This document shows positions 43,763-52,616 of a stretch of DNA of 64,000 nt, in pieces. The translations under genes were made by a program, and so were the position numbers. Origin of the DNA: Myxococcota bacterium. GTDB taxonomy: Bacteria > Myxococcota_A > UBA796. The stretch lies in NCBI GenBank assembly GCA_029251165.1, contig JAQXDW010000042.1:35100-99099 (forward strand), written 5' to 3'. Each line of letters begins with the position of its first letter. Positions within the stretch are counted from its first letter, which is position 1. Below the pieces are notes generated by a model. The model worked only from the letters and a program-made list of their open reading frames with translations. It was not told the DNA's origin and searched no databases.

Positions 43763-44952
43763 ATCGACTCGACAGTGGCGAGGTGGTCGGCGGGATTGAG
43801 CCGCTCGGCGATCCGCTGCCGGGCCGCACGCCCCATGCGGAGCGCGGCATCTGGATCGGCCAGGAGGCTTCCCACTGCCGCTGCCATCGCTGCTGGATCG
43901 GAGGGCGGAACGAGCAGTCCGTTGACGCCGCTCTCGATCTGCTCGGGGATGCCGCCGATGGCGCTGGCGACCACTGCTCGGCTGGCCGCCTGGGCCTCCA
44001 GCACTGCATACGGGAAGTTCTCATACCACCGCGACGGCACCGCGATGACTGCGGCCCGTCGGATCTCGCCGGCGAGCTGGTCTGTGGGGAGGTGTCCGAG
44101 GAAGGAGACATGAGACATGCCGGCTGCCTGCCGCCGGAGGTCGGCAGCGATGGGGCCATCACCGCAGATGCGGAGCGGGTGCGTGGGGAGCTGTCGGGCC
44201 GCCTCGATGACGATCTCTACGCCCTTTTCTTCGGCGAGCCTCCCGGCATAGAGCCAGCCCTGACCAGGTGCTGTTGCCGGTGGATGGACGGTGAGATCGA
44301 GTGGGTTGTTCAGCGGGGTGATGCGATCGGCGGGCACCCCGAACGCCTCCAGCCGACCGGCAAGAAAGCGAGACGGACAGAGAAAGCGATCGACCCGGCC
44401 CCAGACGTTCTTCTTGCGGTGGATGGTCTGCTCCAGCGCGACCGCGGCAGAGGGGAGCAGCGCGCCCCACTTGCACCGCTGGCGGATGGCGTTTCGGTAG
44501 TCGCCGTTCCGGCACCGCTCACAGGGAGCACCGGCGGTGAACAGGTGCCCTGATGGGCAGATCAGCTCATAGTCATGGACCGTCCAGACCACCGGAACGC
44601 CAGCAGCGTTGAGCGGATCGAGGACCGAGGGCGTGAGGTGACGGTGGACATGCTGGAGGTGAGCGACGTCGGGCTTGAAGTCCGCGATGAGCGCTGCACA
44701 GCTCTCGGCAGCCTCTCGTGACCACACCATGCGCATCGCCTGGGCGGCGTTCGCCAGCCTCCCCCGGCTCTGCCGCAGATCAACCCACGCCGGAAATCGA
44801 GCCTCCCAGGTGCTCGGCTCGTTGTCTGGGTGACGCATCGCGAGGTGAGCGACGGTGTGCCCAGCATTCTCAAGCAGGCCGGTCAGCGATCGGGTGTAGG
44901 TGCTGTCGCCACCTCGGGGGTGGTGGAAGGTGTGGATCATCAAGACGCGCAT
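43738..44952 (-). CDS. Family 4 glycosyltransferase (polysaccharide operon)
   Basis: This 404-residue GT-B glycosyltransferase starts MRVLMIHTFHHPRGG and carries the donor-site motif YENFPYAVLEAQA (E-x7-E) in the C-terminal half. It also has CSRxxxA-like loops and a central Cys-rich stretch (CPSGH, CERC) that could bind a metal, similar to other GT4 enzymes with such inserts. It is the last gene of the minus-strand operon. Its ATG overlaps the stop of the polymerase-like gene (TGATG), so the two are translationally coupled. It probably adds one sugar of the repeat unit; which one is unknown. Confidence 0.86.
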   Translation of the reverse strand: MRVLMIHTFHHPRGGDSTYTRSLTGLLENAGHTVAHLAMRHPDNEPSTWEARFPAWVDLRQSRGRLANAAQAMRMVWSREAAESCAALIADFKPDVAHLQHVHRHLTPSVLDPLNAAGVPVVWTVHDYELICPSGHLFTAGAPCERCRNGDYRNAIRQRCKWGALLPSAAVALEQTIHRKKNVWGRVDRFLCPSRFLAGRLEAFGVPADRITPLNNPLDLTVHPPATAPGQGWLYAGRLAEEKGVEIVIEAARQLPTHPLRICGDGPIAADLRRQAAGMSHVSFLGHLPTDQLAGEIRRAAVIAVPSRWYENFPYAVLEAQAASRAVVASAIGGIPEQIESGVNGLLVPPSDPAAMAAAVGSLLADPDAALRMGRAARQRIAERLNPADHLATVESIYREVCAR

Positions 44953-46115
44953 CACCCCTCCTCATCTGTTCGATGTGCCTGTCCCCAGGAGACCGCGAAG
45001 GGAATCCACCATGTCTGGGAGAAGGTCTCTGTGGACAGCAGCAGGCTGACCTGAAGTGCCGCGATGCAGCCGACCGTGCCATAGCCCGTCCCGGAGAAGT
45101 CTCCGCCGCTGTCCTCCCAGCGCCGCCGCACGGTGCCGAGGCAGGAGAGGGAGAACCACCCGTATCCGATGAGCCCCAGGAGCCCGGTCTCGCTGCCGAC
45201 CTTCTGGATGACCCCGTGTGCATCGACCCCGTTGACCCTGTAGTGGGGGAAGGTGACCTGCTCAACGAGCACATTCATGCCGGTGCCGCTGCCGATGATG
45301 GGGTGAGCGGTGAGCATGCTCCAGGCGCGCTCGTTGAGAGAGTGTCGAGAGCGCGCAGCGTCGAGCATCGCCCGACTGCCGAGCAGGACGGGTGCGTAGT
45401 ACGCCAGGGCAACAGCCAGCGTGAGGGCCGGAAGGATGAATCGCGGTCGGACTGAGAGCGGCCGGCTCCGGGGCAGAAACCACGCCATGGAGAACACTGC
45501 GATGATCCAAGCGGTCTTGCTGGCGGACAGCAGAATCGCAGACAGCGAGAAGAGAACGGCCAGATCGATCGGGCGACCCGGCGCGCGGTCTCGGCGGCCG
45601 ATGAGCAGCGGCAGGGCTGTCGAGAGCCCGACAGCGAGGGTCTTGTGGTTCGGGGTCAGTCCAGAGATGCGGGCAAACCACAGTGCATCCCCGGCAAGGA
45701 TGCGGCTGACGGAGGTCAGCAGCGACAGCCCAGCGGTGCTGAGCGCCCAGGCGATCATCGCTCCCCACAGCACCGTGGCTGGGGTCCGCTTCACCAGCCA
45801 CACCAGCCCGAAGCCATACGCGACGTAGAAGAACAGCGGCTTGCGCAGGAGGTGGTGGAGTGAGTCTGCCGGAGAGATGGCGACCTGCACGCTCAGCGCT
45901 GCCGCGAGCAGCATGAGCGCATAGCCGGAGACCCCAGGCAGCGGGGCGCGCTCTCCACGCAGCCAGCCCGCGGCGGCCAGAGGAACCAGCAGCAGCGCCG
46001 CCCAGTCTGCCACCGGCGCGTTGAAGGTTCGCCCCAGCGGGAGGATGACCTCCAGATCGATGTAGCTCTGGCTGAGCAGGAGGATGATCAGCAGTGGGGT
46101 GGTGAGGATGGCCAA
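44952..46115 (-). CDS. O-antigen polymerase/ligase-like membrane protein
   Basis: This 387-residue membrane protein has about ten hydrophobic segments. Near residue 250 lies a large periplasmic loop beginning NERAWSMLTAHPIIGSGTG, typical of the Wzy/WaaL O-antigen ligase family. DAHGVIQKVGSETGLLG is a conserved loop patch near residue 300. Given the neighbouring WbaP, flippase, Wza and Wzc genes, polymerisation of the repeat units in the periplasm is the likely role, although ligase and polymerase families cannot be separated by eye. It starts four bases after the flippase stop. Confidence 0.8.
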   Translation of the reverse strand: MAILTTPLLIILLLSQSYIDLEVILPLGRTFNAPVADWAALLLVPLAAAGWLRGERAPLPGVSGYALMLLAAALSVQVAISPADSLHHLLRKPLFFYVAYGFGLVWLVKRTPATVLWGAMIAWALSTAGLSLLTSVSRILAGDALWFARISGLTPNHKTLAVGLSTALPLLIGRRDRAPGRPIDLAVLFSLSAILLSASKTAWIIAVFSMAWFLPRSRPLSVRPRFILPALTLAVALAYYAPVLLGSRAMLDAARSRHSLNERAWSMLTAHPIIGSGTGMNVLVEQVTFPHYRVNGVDAHGVIQKVGSETGLLGLIGYGWFSLSCLGTVRRRWEDSGGDFSGTGYGTVGCIAALQVSLLLSTETFSQTWWIPFAVSWGQAHRTDEEG

Positions 46116-46119
46116 GGGC

Positions 46120-47586
46120 TTATGATGACTGCGGACGAGAGGTCACACGCCAGCCGAGTCCCAGCAGGGTGAAGCAGATCACTGCGGCTCCCCAGAGGAC
46201 AGGATCGAGCAGCTCAGTTGGGGCACCGAACACCACCTCTACGATCACTGCCGTGGCGATTCCGACAGCGGAGAAGCCACCAGCGAGCAGCCAGCCGCGA
46301 ACGTCGGGGCGGACATAGGGCTTGAGCGCGATGAGGTAGAGGGCGGGTACAACGAGCATGTTCAGCGTGGTGGACAAGGCGAGTCCCTCTAGGCCCATCG
46401 AAGTCATCAGCAGTGCGTTGAGCGCACCATTGCACATCACCGATACAACGCCCAGCCAGAAGATTATTGTCAGATTTCGCTCTACAATGTGAGCGCGGAC
46501 GGCCAGGATGCCGAGGAGGTTGGGGAGGATGCCTGGAAGGTACCAGCCGAGCACGGAGGCGGTCGCGAGGGTGTCCTCTGGGGTGAACGCGCCGCGCTGG
46601 AACATCAACTCGGTGAGCACAAAGCGGCCGATGAACATGCCCGCGAGCACTGGAGTGGAGAGCGCCAGTGTCCAGCGGAGGGCTTGATCGACGGCGCCAC
46701 GGGCCCTCTCTAAATCGCCCTGCGCGCGGAGGTTGGACCACGCGGCAAATGCGACCATCGCCAGGCTGCTCTGGAGGAGGGTCTGCGGAATGACGCGGGC
46801 GCGGTCGGCGTACTCAAGGGTCGAGACGGACCCCTCGGTGAGCATCGCGGCGAAGCCCTTGTCGACGATGAGGTTCAGGGCGACCAGCATCTCGCCGCCG
46901 AGGATCGGTGCGAGATCACGGCCAACCTGCCGCACTGCCGGATCGATGGTGAAGGTTGGAGTCGGTCGCACGCCGGTCTGGGCCAGCAGCCATGCCCACC
47001 ACAGGAACTGAACCAGCTCTCCGACCACCAGCCCGAGCGCGAGCGCATGTGGTCCGATCGGCACTAAGGCCAGCCACGTCACGGCGAGGACCACTGCTGC
47101 CCGGATGACCGGCGTGGCGGCGACACCGTAGAACCGCCCGCCGACCTCGCAGCCTGCACGAAGCACGGCCCCGGAGGCGGTCAGCACTGCAAACGGAACC
47201 AGCTCCCACAGGAAGATGATCGCCATATCAGCAGTGTCTTCGTTGAAGCTTGAGAATCGGTCAAGATAGCTGGGGGCCAGGAGGCACATCAGCACCCCGA
47301 GGCTCAGCGCGAACAGGGCGCTCCAGACCATCAGCCCGCCGATAAACTTCGGGAGTCGCTCGGGTGCGGTCTCGCGTATCTCCGCCATCGGCGGAGTGGC
47401 CGTGGTCCCCAGCGCGGTGCCGGCAAGCACGAGGGCGAAGGTCGGAAACGCCAGCGCCCAGAACCAGGCATCGGTGACCGCGCCGATCCCGAACCACGCC
47501 GCGACTGCCAGGGGCACCAGAAAGGCTGCCCCCCGGCTCGCCAAGGCAACCGGCACCAGCAGCAGCGAGGTCCGACCGACACCCAT
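46120..47586 (-). CDS. MurJ/MviN-family flippase in the Wzx position
   Basis: This 488-residue integral membrane protein has about 14 hydrophobic segments. The patch LMFQRGAFTPEDT followed by WYLPGILPNLLGILAVRAH is characteristic of the MurJ/MviN lipid II flippase family rather than of typical Wzx proteins. Its position in a polysaccharide operon suggests it flips undecaprenyl-linked repeat units instead of lipid II, but this is inference. I chose the ATG at 47586 (GGAAGG five bases upstream) rather than two in-frame ATGs upstream. A second, housekeeping MurJ would be expected elsewhere in the genome. Confidence 0.82.
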   Translation of the reverse strand: MGVGRTSLLLVPVALASRGAAFLVPLAVAAWFGIGAVTDAWFWALAFPTFALVLAGTALGTTATPPMAEIRETAPERLPKFIGGLMVWSALFALSLGVLMCLLAPSYLDRFSSFNEDTADMAIIFLWELVPFAVLTASGAVLRAGCEVGGRFYGVAATPVIRAAVVLAVTWLALVPIGPHALALGLVVGELVQFLWWAWLLAQTGVRPTPTFTIDPAVRQVGRDLAPILGGEMLVALNLIVDKGFAAMLTEGSVSTLEYADRARVIPQTLLQSSLAMVAFAAWSNLRAQGDLERARGAVDQALRWTLALSTPVLAGMFIGRFVLTELMFQRGAFTPEDTLATASVLGWYLPGILPNLLGILAVRAHIVERNLTIIFWLGVVSVMCNGALNALLMTSMGLEGLALSTTLNMLVVPALYLIALKPYVRPDVRGWLLAGGFSAVGIATAVIVEVVFGAPTELLDPVLWGAAVICFTLLGLGWRVTSRPQSS

Positions 47587-47605
47587 TTCGCCTTCCCTCA
47601 TGCCG

Positions 47606-49054
47606 TCAGCTGGCACCGCGTCCCTTCAGCACTGCAGGGATTGTCTTGAGGAGGATGACGATGTCCAGCCACAGCGACCAGTTCTGGATGTAGTCGATGT
47701 CGTGCTGAATCATCTCCTTGAAGCCGAGATCCGAGCGACCTGCCACCTGCCACATCCCGGTCATGCCGGGGTTGACCTTGCTGCGCATCTCGAACCAGTA
47801 CTCGGCTTCAGGATCCCCGACGATGCCTTCGAGATCTTTCATCGGCAGCGGTCGGGGGCCGACGAGGTTCATGTCGCCGCGGATGACGTTGATGAGCTGG
47901 GGAAACTCATCGAGAGAGTACTTTCGGATGAAGTGACCAAATGGGGTGATGCGGGGGTCATCCCTCATCTTGAAGAGGACACCGTCCGATTCATTCTGCG
48001 CCTGTAGCTTGTCTCGGAGCGCCTCGGCGTTGATCACCATCGAGCGGAATTTGAAGAACGGGAACTTGCGCCCGCCGCGTCCGCAGCGGCTCTGGATGAA
48101 GAAGACAGGTCCGCCGTCCTGGAGCTTGATCGCCAGCGCGATGACCAGCAGCGGTGGCAGGATAATGAGGCCTCCCAGGAGGGTCAGGACGAGGTCCAGG
48201 ATGCGCTTGATCTGCTCGGCGAGGGTGGGGTAGGCGAGGGTGGCGAGGTCGATGAGCTGGAGATCGCCAAGGTTCGTCAGATCGATCCGGGGGTTGGCGA
48301 TTCCCCAGGTGAACGGCACCTGCAGCACCCTCAGCTCCATCTGATCTGCCCGGCGTGCCAGCTGGAGCGCTTCCTCACGGTGGGTGTCGTGGGTGGCGAT
48401 GACGAGCACCTGGAGGTTGTGCTCGTTGACGAGTCTCTGAAAATCACCGGTCTGGCCGAGGACCGCGCTCTCCTCCACCACCTGAGCCTCACGAGACTCC
48501 TGCGGACGGACGAAGCCGGTGATTGAGTAGGTCCGGTGACCGTATCGCTCCAGCCGCTTGGACATCGCTGCAGCATCTTGACCAATTCCGACGATTGCGA
48601 CCCGTCGCCGCTGGGTGTGGGGGCGAATACGGCTCTGGAATTGAAACAGCAGCAGCCGGCTGGTTCCGACGAGCGTAGAGGTCAGGCCGCAGACTGACAG
48701 GATGAGGAACCGAGAGTAGGTTCGGTCGGGCAGCATGAACTGGAGGATGACCACGACCAGCACCACCACCGCGCTCGCCCGGGTGACTCCAGCGGCAATG
48801 CGGGCGGAGGAGGCGAAGCGGGAGGGCTCGTATAGACCGAGCTGTCTGAGCACCAGCAGCCAGGTCAGCAGGAGGACAATTCCGCTGGGCATGAACGGAT
48901 TGGGCAGCCATAGCTCCCACCAGCTGATGTGCAGCACCAGCTCCAGGTGTGGCTTGTAGGAGACCCACAGCGCATGCGCGCTCAGTAGACCCAGTACCAC
49001 AGCGATTACATCGCAGATGATGACCAGCAGACCGAGCGGGCCAGCCTTCAGCAC
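47606..49054 (-). CDS. Polyprenyl-phosphate sugar phosphotransferase (WbaP/WcaJ type)
   Basis: This 482-residue initiating transferase loads the first sugar phosphate on undecaprenyl phosphate. It has four N-terminal membrane helices, a CoA-binding-like Rossmann domain (RRVAIVGIGQDAAA near residue 150), a fifth hydrophobic segment near residue 285 and the catalytic domain. The catalytic motifs are KFRSM, RKYSLDEFPQLINVIRGDMNLVGPRP and PGMTGMWQVAGRSDL. These match the WbaP/CpsE family, which usually transfers galactose- or glucose-1-phosphate. It lies 24 bases after the OPX gene and 19 before the flippase, in one operon. Confidence 0.92.
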   Translation of the reverse strand: MLKAGPLGLLVIICDVIAVVLGLLSAHALWVSYKPHLELVLHISWWELWLPNPFMPSGIVLLLTWLLVLRQLGLYEPSRFASSARIAAGVTRASAVVVLVVVILQFMLPDRTYSRFLILSVCGLTSTLVGTSRLLLFQFQSRIRPHTQRRRVAIVGIGQDAAAMSKRLERYGHRTYSITGFVRPQESREAQVVEESAVLGQTGDFQRLVNEHNLQVLVIATHDTHREEALQLARRADQMELRVLQVPFTWGIANPRIDLTNLGDLQLIDLATLAYPTLAEQIKRILDLVLTLLGGLIILPPLLVIALAIKLQDGGPVFFIQSRCGRGGRKFPFFKFRSMVINAEALRDKLQAQNESDGVLFKMRDDPRITPFGHFIRKYSLDEFPQLINVIRGDMNLVGPRPLPMKDLEGIVGDPEAEYWFEMRSKVNPGMTGMWQVAGRSDLGFKEMIQHDIDYIQNWSLWLDIVILLKTIPAVLKGRGAS

Positions 49055-49078
49055 GTCAACTCCTGTTCCTGCGAGGGG

Positions 49079-49795
49079 CTACTCAGCGGAGGCATCCGGA
49101 CCCGCGCCTGTACTGACATTGCGATAGATCGCGGAGCCTGAGACAAAGGGTGAGACGATGCCCTGGATCTCACGAAAGTAATTGGAGATGTTGGTGATGG
49201 TCTTGTTGGGAACCACGACGATGTCGCCCTGCTGGAGGAAGACCATCTGATCCATGCGACCTTCGTTGTAGATGGAGTGCACGTCTACTGTGAACAGCTC
49301 TGGCTCATCGAGTCCGCCTCGGATCAGGAGCACATTCCGAGTGCGGGCGGTGCTGGCGAGTCCGCCGGATCGTGTGAGGGCCTCTAAGATCGACATCTCG
49401 TTGTTGAGCTGAAGGACCGAGGGGCTGGAGACGCCGTCTCCAAGAACGAAGATCTTCTGGCTCTGGAGCTCAAGGATGTTGACCGATACCTGAGGGTCTT
49501 CGTAGTAATCTGCAATGGCTGTCGTCAGGGTTTCAGCCAGCTCAGGGTAGGTCATCCCTGCGGCCACGACCCTGCCCACCAGGGGGTAGGTGATGCTGCC
49601 GTCTGGTGCGATGGTGATGTCCATGTCCAGATCGGTGTGCCGCCAAACCTTGATGGCGATCTGATCTCCGGGACCGAGCTGGAACTCGTCAAAGTTTCGA
49701 GCAGCGAGCAGCTCAGATGGAGCATTGGAAATGTTGGGTACTGGGGCGCTTTTCATGCATCCAGCCAGCCACATCAGCAGCATTCCCTGAGTCAT
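49079..49795 (-). CDS. Short Wza-like OPX polysaccharide export lipoprotein
   Basis: This 238-residue lipoprotein (lipobox LAGC) contains the polysaccharide export domain with the GPGDQIAIKVWRH motif, the DGSITYPLVG patch and one SLBB-like domain (IFVLGDGVSSPSV). It ends soon after. E. coli Wza is about 380 residues and has a second SLBB domain and an amphipathic C-terminal helix that forms the outer-membrane pore; both seem absent here. Short OPX proteins are known in Myxococcus to pair with a separate outer-membrane beta-barrel. The ATG at 49795 follows GAGG; a start 15 bases upstream is possible. It opens the minus-strand operon and is divergent from wzc. Confidence 0.88.
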   Translation of the reverse strand: MTQGMLLMWLAGCMKSAPVPNISNAPSELLAARNFDEFQLGPGDQIAIKVWRHTDLDMDITIAPDGSITYPLVGRVVAAGMTYPELAETLTTAIADYYEDPQVSVNILELQSQKIFVLGDGVSSPSVLQLNNEMSILEALTRSGGLASTARTRNVLLIRGGLDEPELFTVDVHSIYNEGRMDQMVFLQQGDIVVVPNKTITNISNYFREIQGIVSPFVSGSAIYRNVSTGAGPDASAE

Positions 49796-49867
49796 CATTG
49801 CCTCGTTCATGGATGGTAGTCGACATCCCTTATCGTGCCACGCGCTGTTCTACCGTTAAGTACACAG

Positions 49868-49897
49868 TTGCCCATCTGAGCAGCCTACGGCTATACA
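49868..49897 (+). promoter_or_regulatory. Possible promoter of the wzc-like gene
   Basis: In the 143 bases between the OPX gene and the divergent kinase gene, TTGCCC (49868-49873) and TATACA (49892-49897) are separated by 18 bases. Three of six -35 bases and five of six -10 bases match consensus. No operator-like repeat is evident. Confidence 0.35.
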
Positions 49898-49938
49898 ACC
49901 GCCACGACACATGCTCATGACTGGGGATCGCGCCCCTT

Positions 49939-52104
49939 ATGAGCGTGGACGGGGACTGGCAGCATATGGAACTCCTGAAACTCTACACAGCACTGATGAG
50001 ACGGAAGTGGCTGGTTGTCCAGTCGGTCCTCTTTTTCGCCATCGCTGCCGTTGCGCTGTCGCTGCTTCTCCCGAAGAATTATCGAGCCAGCGCGCGGGTC
50101 ATCGTCAACAGCAGCGACTCCACGATGTCGATTCTCAGCGAGCTGGATCTCTCTGAGATTGCCACTGGTCTGAGCAGCAGCTCTGACGACATCACGAACA
50201 AGATCGCGCTGGCGACCACCCGCCCGCTCCTCGAGAACCTCATCTGGCGGCTTCAGCTTCGGAACTCTGAGGGTCGTCTCTATACGACGGAAGAAATCCT
50301 TGTTCCTGGACTCTTTGGCGAGCTTGAGGCCCGTCCATTGCTGAGTGTCACCCAGCAGCAGGGCACTGACATTCTCGTCTTCGAGGCATCCGCCAACGAT
50401 CCTCACCTCGCGCGACTCATCGCGGACACTGCGGTCCGCCTCTCGGTCAATCAGTCCGAGAAGCAGGCCCGAGAGGACACCCGCAATGCGGGCATCTTCG
50501 TCAAGGAGCAGCTCGAGGACGTCCAGAAGAACTTCGACGACGCGATGATGAAGATCTCCGACGCCCAGGCCGAGGAAGAGATCCTCGATCTGGAGTCGCA
50601 GATGAAGGCCGGCATCGCCCGGGTCAGCGATCTCATGATGGCCTACGAGGCCAATTCAGCTTCGATTCAAGAGGTCCGCGGTCGGATCTCCATGCAGCGG
50701 ATCTACCAGGATCGCGAGACTGATGGCATGGTCTCCCCACGGACTGCGCAGCTGAACAGCAAGATCCAGGGCATCCAGACCAAGCTGCTTCAGCTCGCGG
50801 AGCAGCGTGCTGAGGAGCGCACTCAGAAGACCGAGCGTCACCCCGACATCCTCCACATCGATCAGCTCATCGCTGAGACGGAGTCGGAGCTGCAGCGCGC
50901 CCTCGATGAGCAGCATGCCCTAGACCCGACCGTGCAGGACCTCGAGGCCCAGCTCTCGGGGCTTCGGAAGAAGGGTGAGGAGATCCAGTCCTCCATCAAC
51001 CGCACGACCGATGAGTTTGGCGCTTATCCTGACAAGATGCGGCGCATCTCGCAGCTCCAGCTCGCCGCAGATGCCGCCGAAGAGGTCTACAAGAGCCTCC
51101 AGGAGCAGAGCTACCAGATCGGTGTCGCTGAGGCGATGACCGTCTCTGATCTTCAGCCCATCGAGGCCGCCAAGCCTCCAGAGCGTCACTACAGCCCCAA
51201 GCTGATGGTCAACCTCATCCTCGGACTCGTCCTTGGCAGTGCGTTTGGTCTCGGGCTGGTGTTCCTGTTTGAGTACATCGACGACACCATCAAGAGCCCT
51301 GAGGATCTCGGTGAGGTCTGGGATGCTCCTCGTCTCGGCGTCATCCCGAAGTTCAAGGGTGAGGGTGAGCGGCGGGTCATCGATGTCCTGGCGACCACCC
51401 ACCCGGTCTCTGAGTCCTACCGCACGGTTCGAAACGGACTGCTCTACGCCTCCCTCGACAAGCCCCTTGAGATCATCGCGGTCTCCTCGGCGCTGCCCAG
51501 CGAAGGCAAGAGCACCTTCTCCGTCAACCTCGGGGTGAGCTTTGCACGCGAGGGCAAGAAGGTGCTCATCGTCGACTGCGACCTCCGCCGCCCCGCGCAG
51601 CATCGGCACTTCTCTGAGACCTCAAACCACCAGGGCATCACCGATGTCCTGACCGGCAAGCTCAAGGTCAACGAGGCCATCCAGCAGACCCCGGTGCCCG
51701 GTCTCTCTCTGCTGACCTCCGGACCGATCCCGACCGATCCCGCCCGGCTCGTCGAGAGCCTTCGGCTCCGTCAGCTGCTCCTGGACCTCCAGAAGAGCTA
51801 CGATCTGGTCATCGTCGACACGCCGCCTTCCCTGGTGGTCAACGACTCGCTGGTTCTCTCTCGGGTGGTCGACGGCATCATCCTGGTCATCGAGGCCCAC
51901 AAGACCTCCCGCAAGCTCATCTCGGACATGCGCGGTCGGTTCGCCAGCAGCGGCATCGAGCCCGTCGGTCTGGTCCTCAACAAGCTCGACTTTCACAGCA
52001 GCGGCTACGGCTACTACTACAAGGCGTATCGCCAGTACCACTCCGATGAGGGGGGACTGCCCAAGAGCGCTCGGAAAGAAAAGAAGTCCGGCGGTGCAGC
52101 ATGA
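49939..52104 (+). CDS. wzc: Wzc-like polysaccharide copolymerase with BY-kinase domain
   Basis: This 721-residue inner-membrane protein controls chain length and export of polysaccharide. It has a first membrane helix (about residues 28-48), a periplasmic Wzz domain with long coiled coil (about 60-410), a second helix (GLVLGSAFGLGLVFLF near 430) and a cytoplasmic tyrosine autokinase. Kinase motifs are SEGKSTFSVNLG (Walker A), VLIVDCDLRRP (Walker A') and LVIVDTPPS (Walker B). A C-terminal cluster of six tyrosines (YGYYYKAYRQY) is the expected autophosphorylation site. Both halves are in one chain, as in proteobacterial Wzc. The HEAT lipoprotein gene overlaps its stop by four bases. Confidence 0.93.
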   Translation: MSVDGDWQHMELLKLYTALMRRKWLVVQSVLFFAIAAVALSLLLPKNYRASARVIVNSSDSTMSILSELDLSEIATGLSSSSDDITNKIALATTRPLLENLIWRLQLRNSEGRLYTTEEILVPGLFGELEARPLLSVTQQQGTDILVFEASANDPHLARLIADTAVRLSVNQSEKQAREDTRNAGIFVKEQLEDVQKNFDDAMMKISDAQAEEEILDLESQMKAGIARVSDLMMAYEANSASIQEVRGRISMQRIYQDRETDGMVSPRTAQLNSKIQGIQTKLLQLAEQRAEERTQKTERHPDILHIDQLIAETESELQRALDEQHALDPTVQDLEAQLSGLRKKGEEIQSSINRTTDEFGAYPDKMRRISQLQLAADAAEEVYKSLQEQSYQIGVAEAMTVSDLQPIEAAKPPERHYSPKLMVNLILGLVLGSAFGLGLVFLFEYIDDTIKSPEDLGEVWDAPRLGVIPKFKGEGERRVIDVLATTHPVSESYRTVRNGLLYASLDKPLEIIAVSSALPSEGKSTFSVNLGVSFAREGKKVLIVDCDLRRPAQHRHFSETSNHQGITDVLTGKLKVNEAIQQTPVPGLSLLTSGPIPTDPARLVESLRLRQLLLDLQKSYDLVIVDTPPSLVVNDSLVLSRVVDGIILVIEAHKTSRKLISDMRGRFASSGIEPVGLVLNKLDFHSSGYGYYYKAYRQYHSDEGGLPKSARKEKKSGGAA

Positions 52105-52616
52105 TGAGCGTCCTCAGTCTCTTGATCGCCTGCGGCCCGTCCTCCGACGACATCGCGAACAACCTCTCCTCGTCCAACCCGGTCGTCCGAGAAGACACCT
52201 CAAAGATCGCTCGGAATTTCGGCTCACCAGCGGTCGAGGCTGCGCTCATTGAGGCGCTGCAGGATCCGTCTCAGAAGGTCCGCTCCAACTCACTGGAGAG
52301 CCTCATTGAGCTGGAGACTGTCGCAGCGGTTCCCGCGATCATGGCGATGCTCGAGGTCGAGTCGGATCGGGATGTGGAGAAGCTTGCGGTCGACGCGCTG
52401 GGACGCCTGAAGGATCCTCAGGCGGTCCCGACCCTCATCGCCTACATCGAGACCTGTCGAGATGATGCCACCCGCAGCATCCCGCTCAACGCCATCTGGG
52501 CGCTGGGCTACATCGGCGACGGTCTGGCCCTGGAGCTGCTCTCGGGACTCCGAGAAGACCCAGACATCTATGTGTCGTGGAACGCAGACCAGGCGCTCAA
52601 GAGCCTTCGTCCGTAG
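52101..52616 (+). CDS. HEAT-repeat lipoprotein
   Basis: This 171-residue lipoprotein has a short signal peptide ending LLIAC. It is followed by about four HEAT-like helical repeats (for example PAVEAALIEALQDPSQKVRSN and KDPQAVPTLIAYIETCRD), which usually form a protein-binding solenoid. Its ATG overlaps the wzc-like stop (ATGA), so it is made together with the kinase and may act in the same export complex at the membrane face. I know no standard Wzc partner of this type. The last 20 bases overlap the convergent gene. Confidence 0.83.
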   Translation: MMSVLSLLIACGPSSDDIANNLSSSNPVVREDTSKIARNFGSPAVEAALIEALQDPSQKVRSNSLESLIELETVAAVPAIMAMLEVESDRDVEKLAVDALGRLKDPQAVPTLIAYIETCRDDATRSIPLNAIWALGYIGDGLALELLSGLREDPDIYVSWNADQALKSLRP

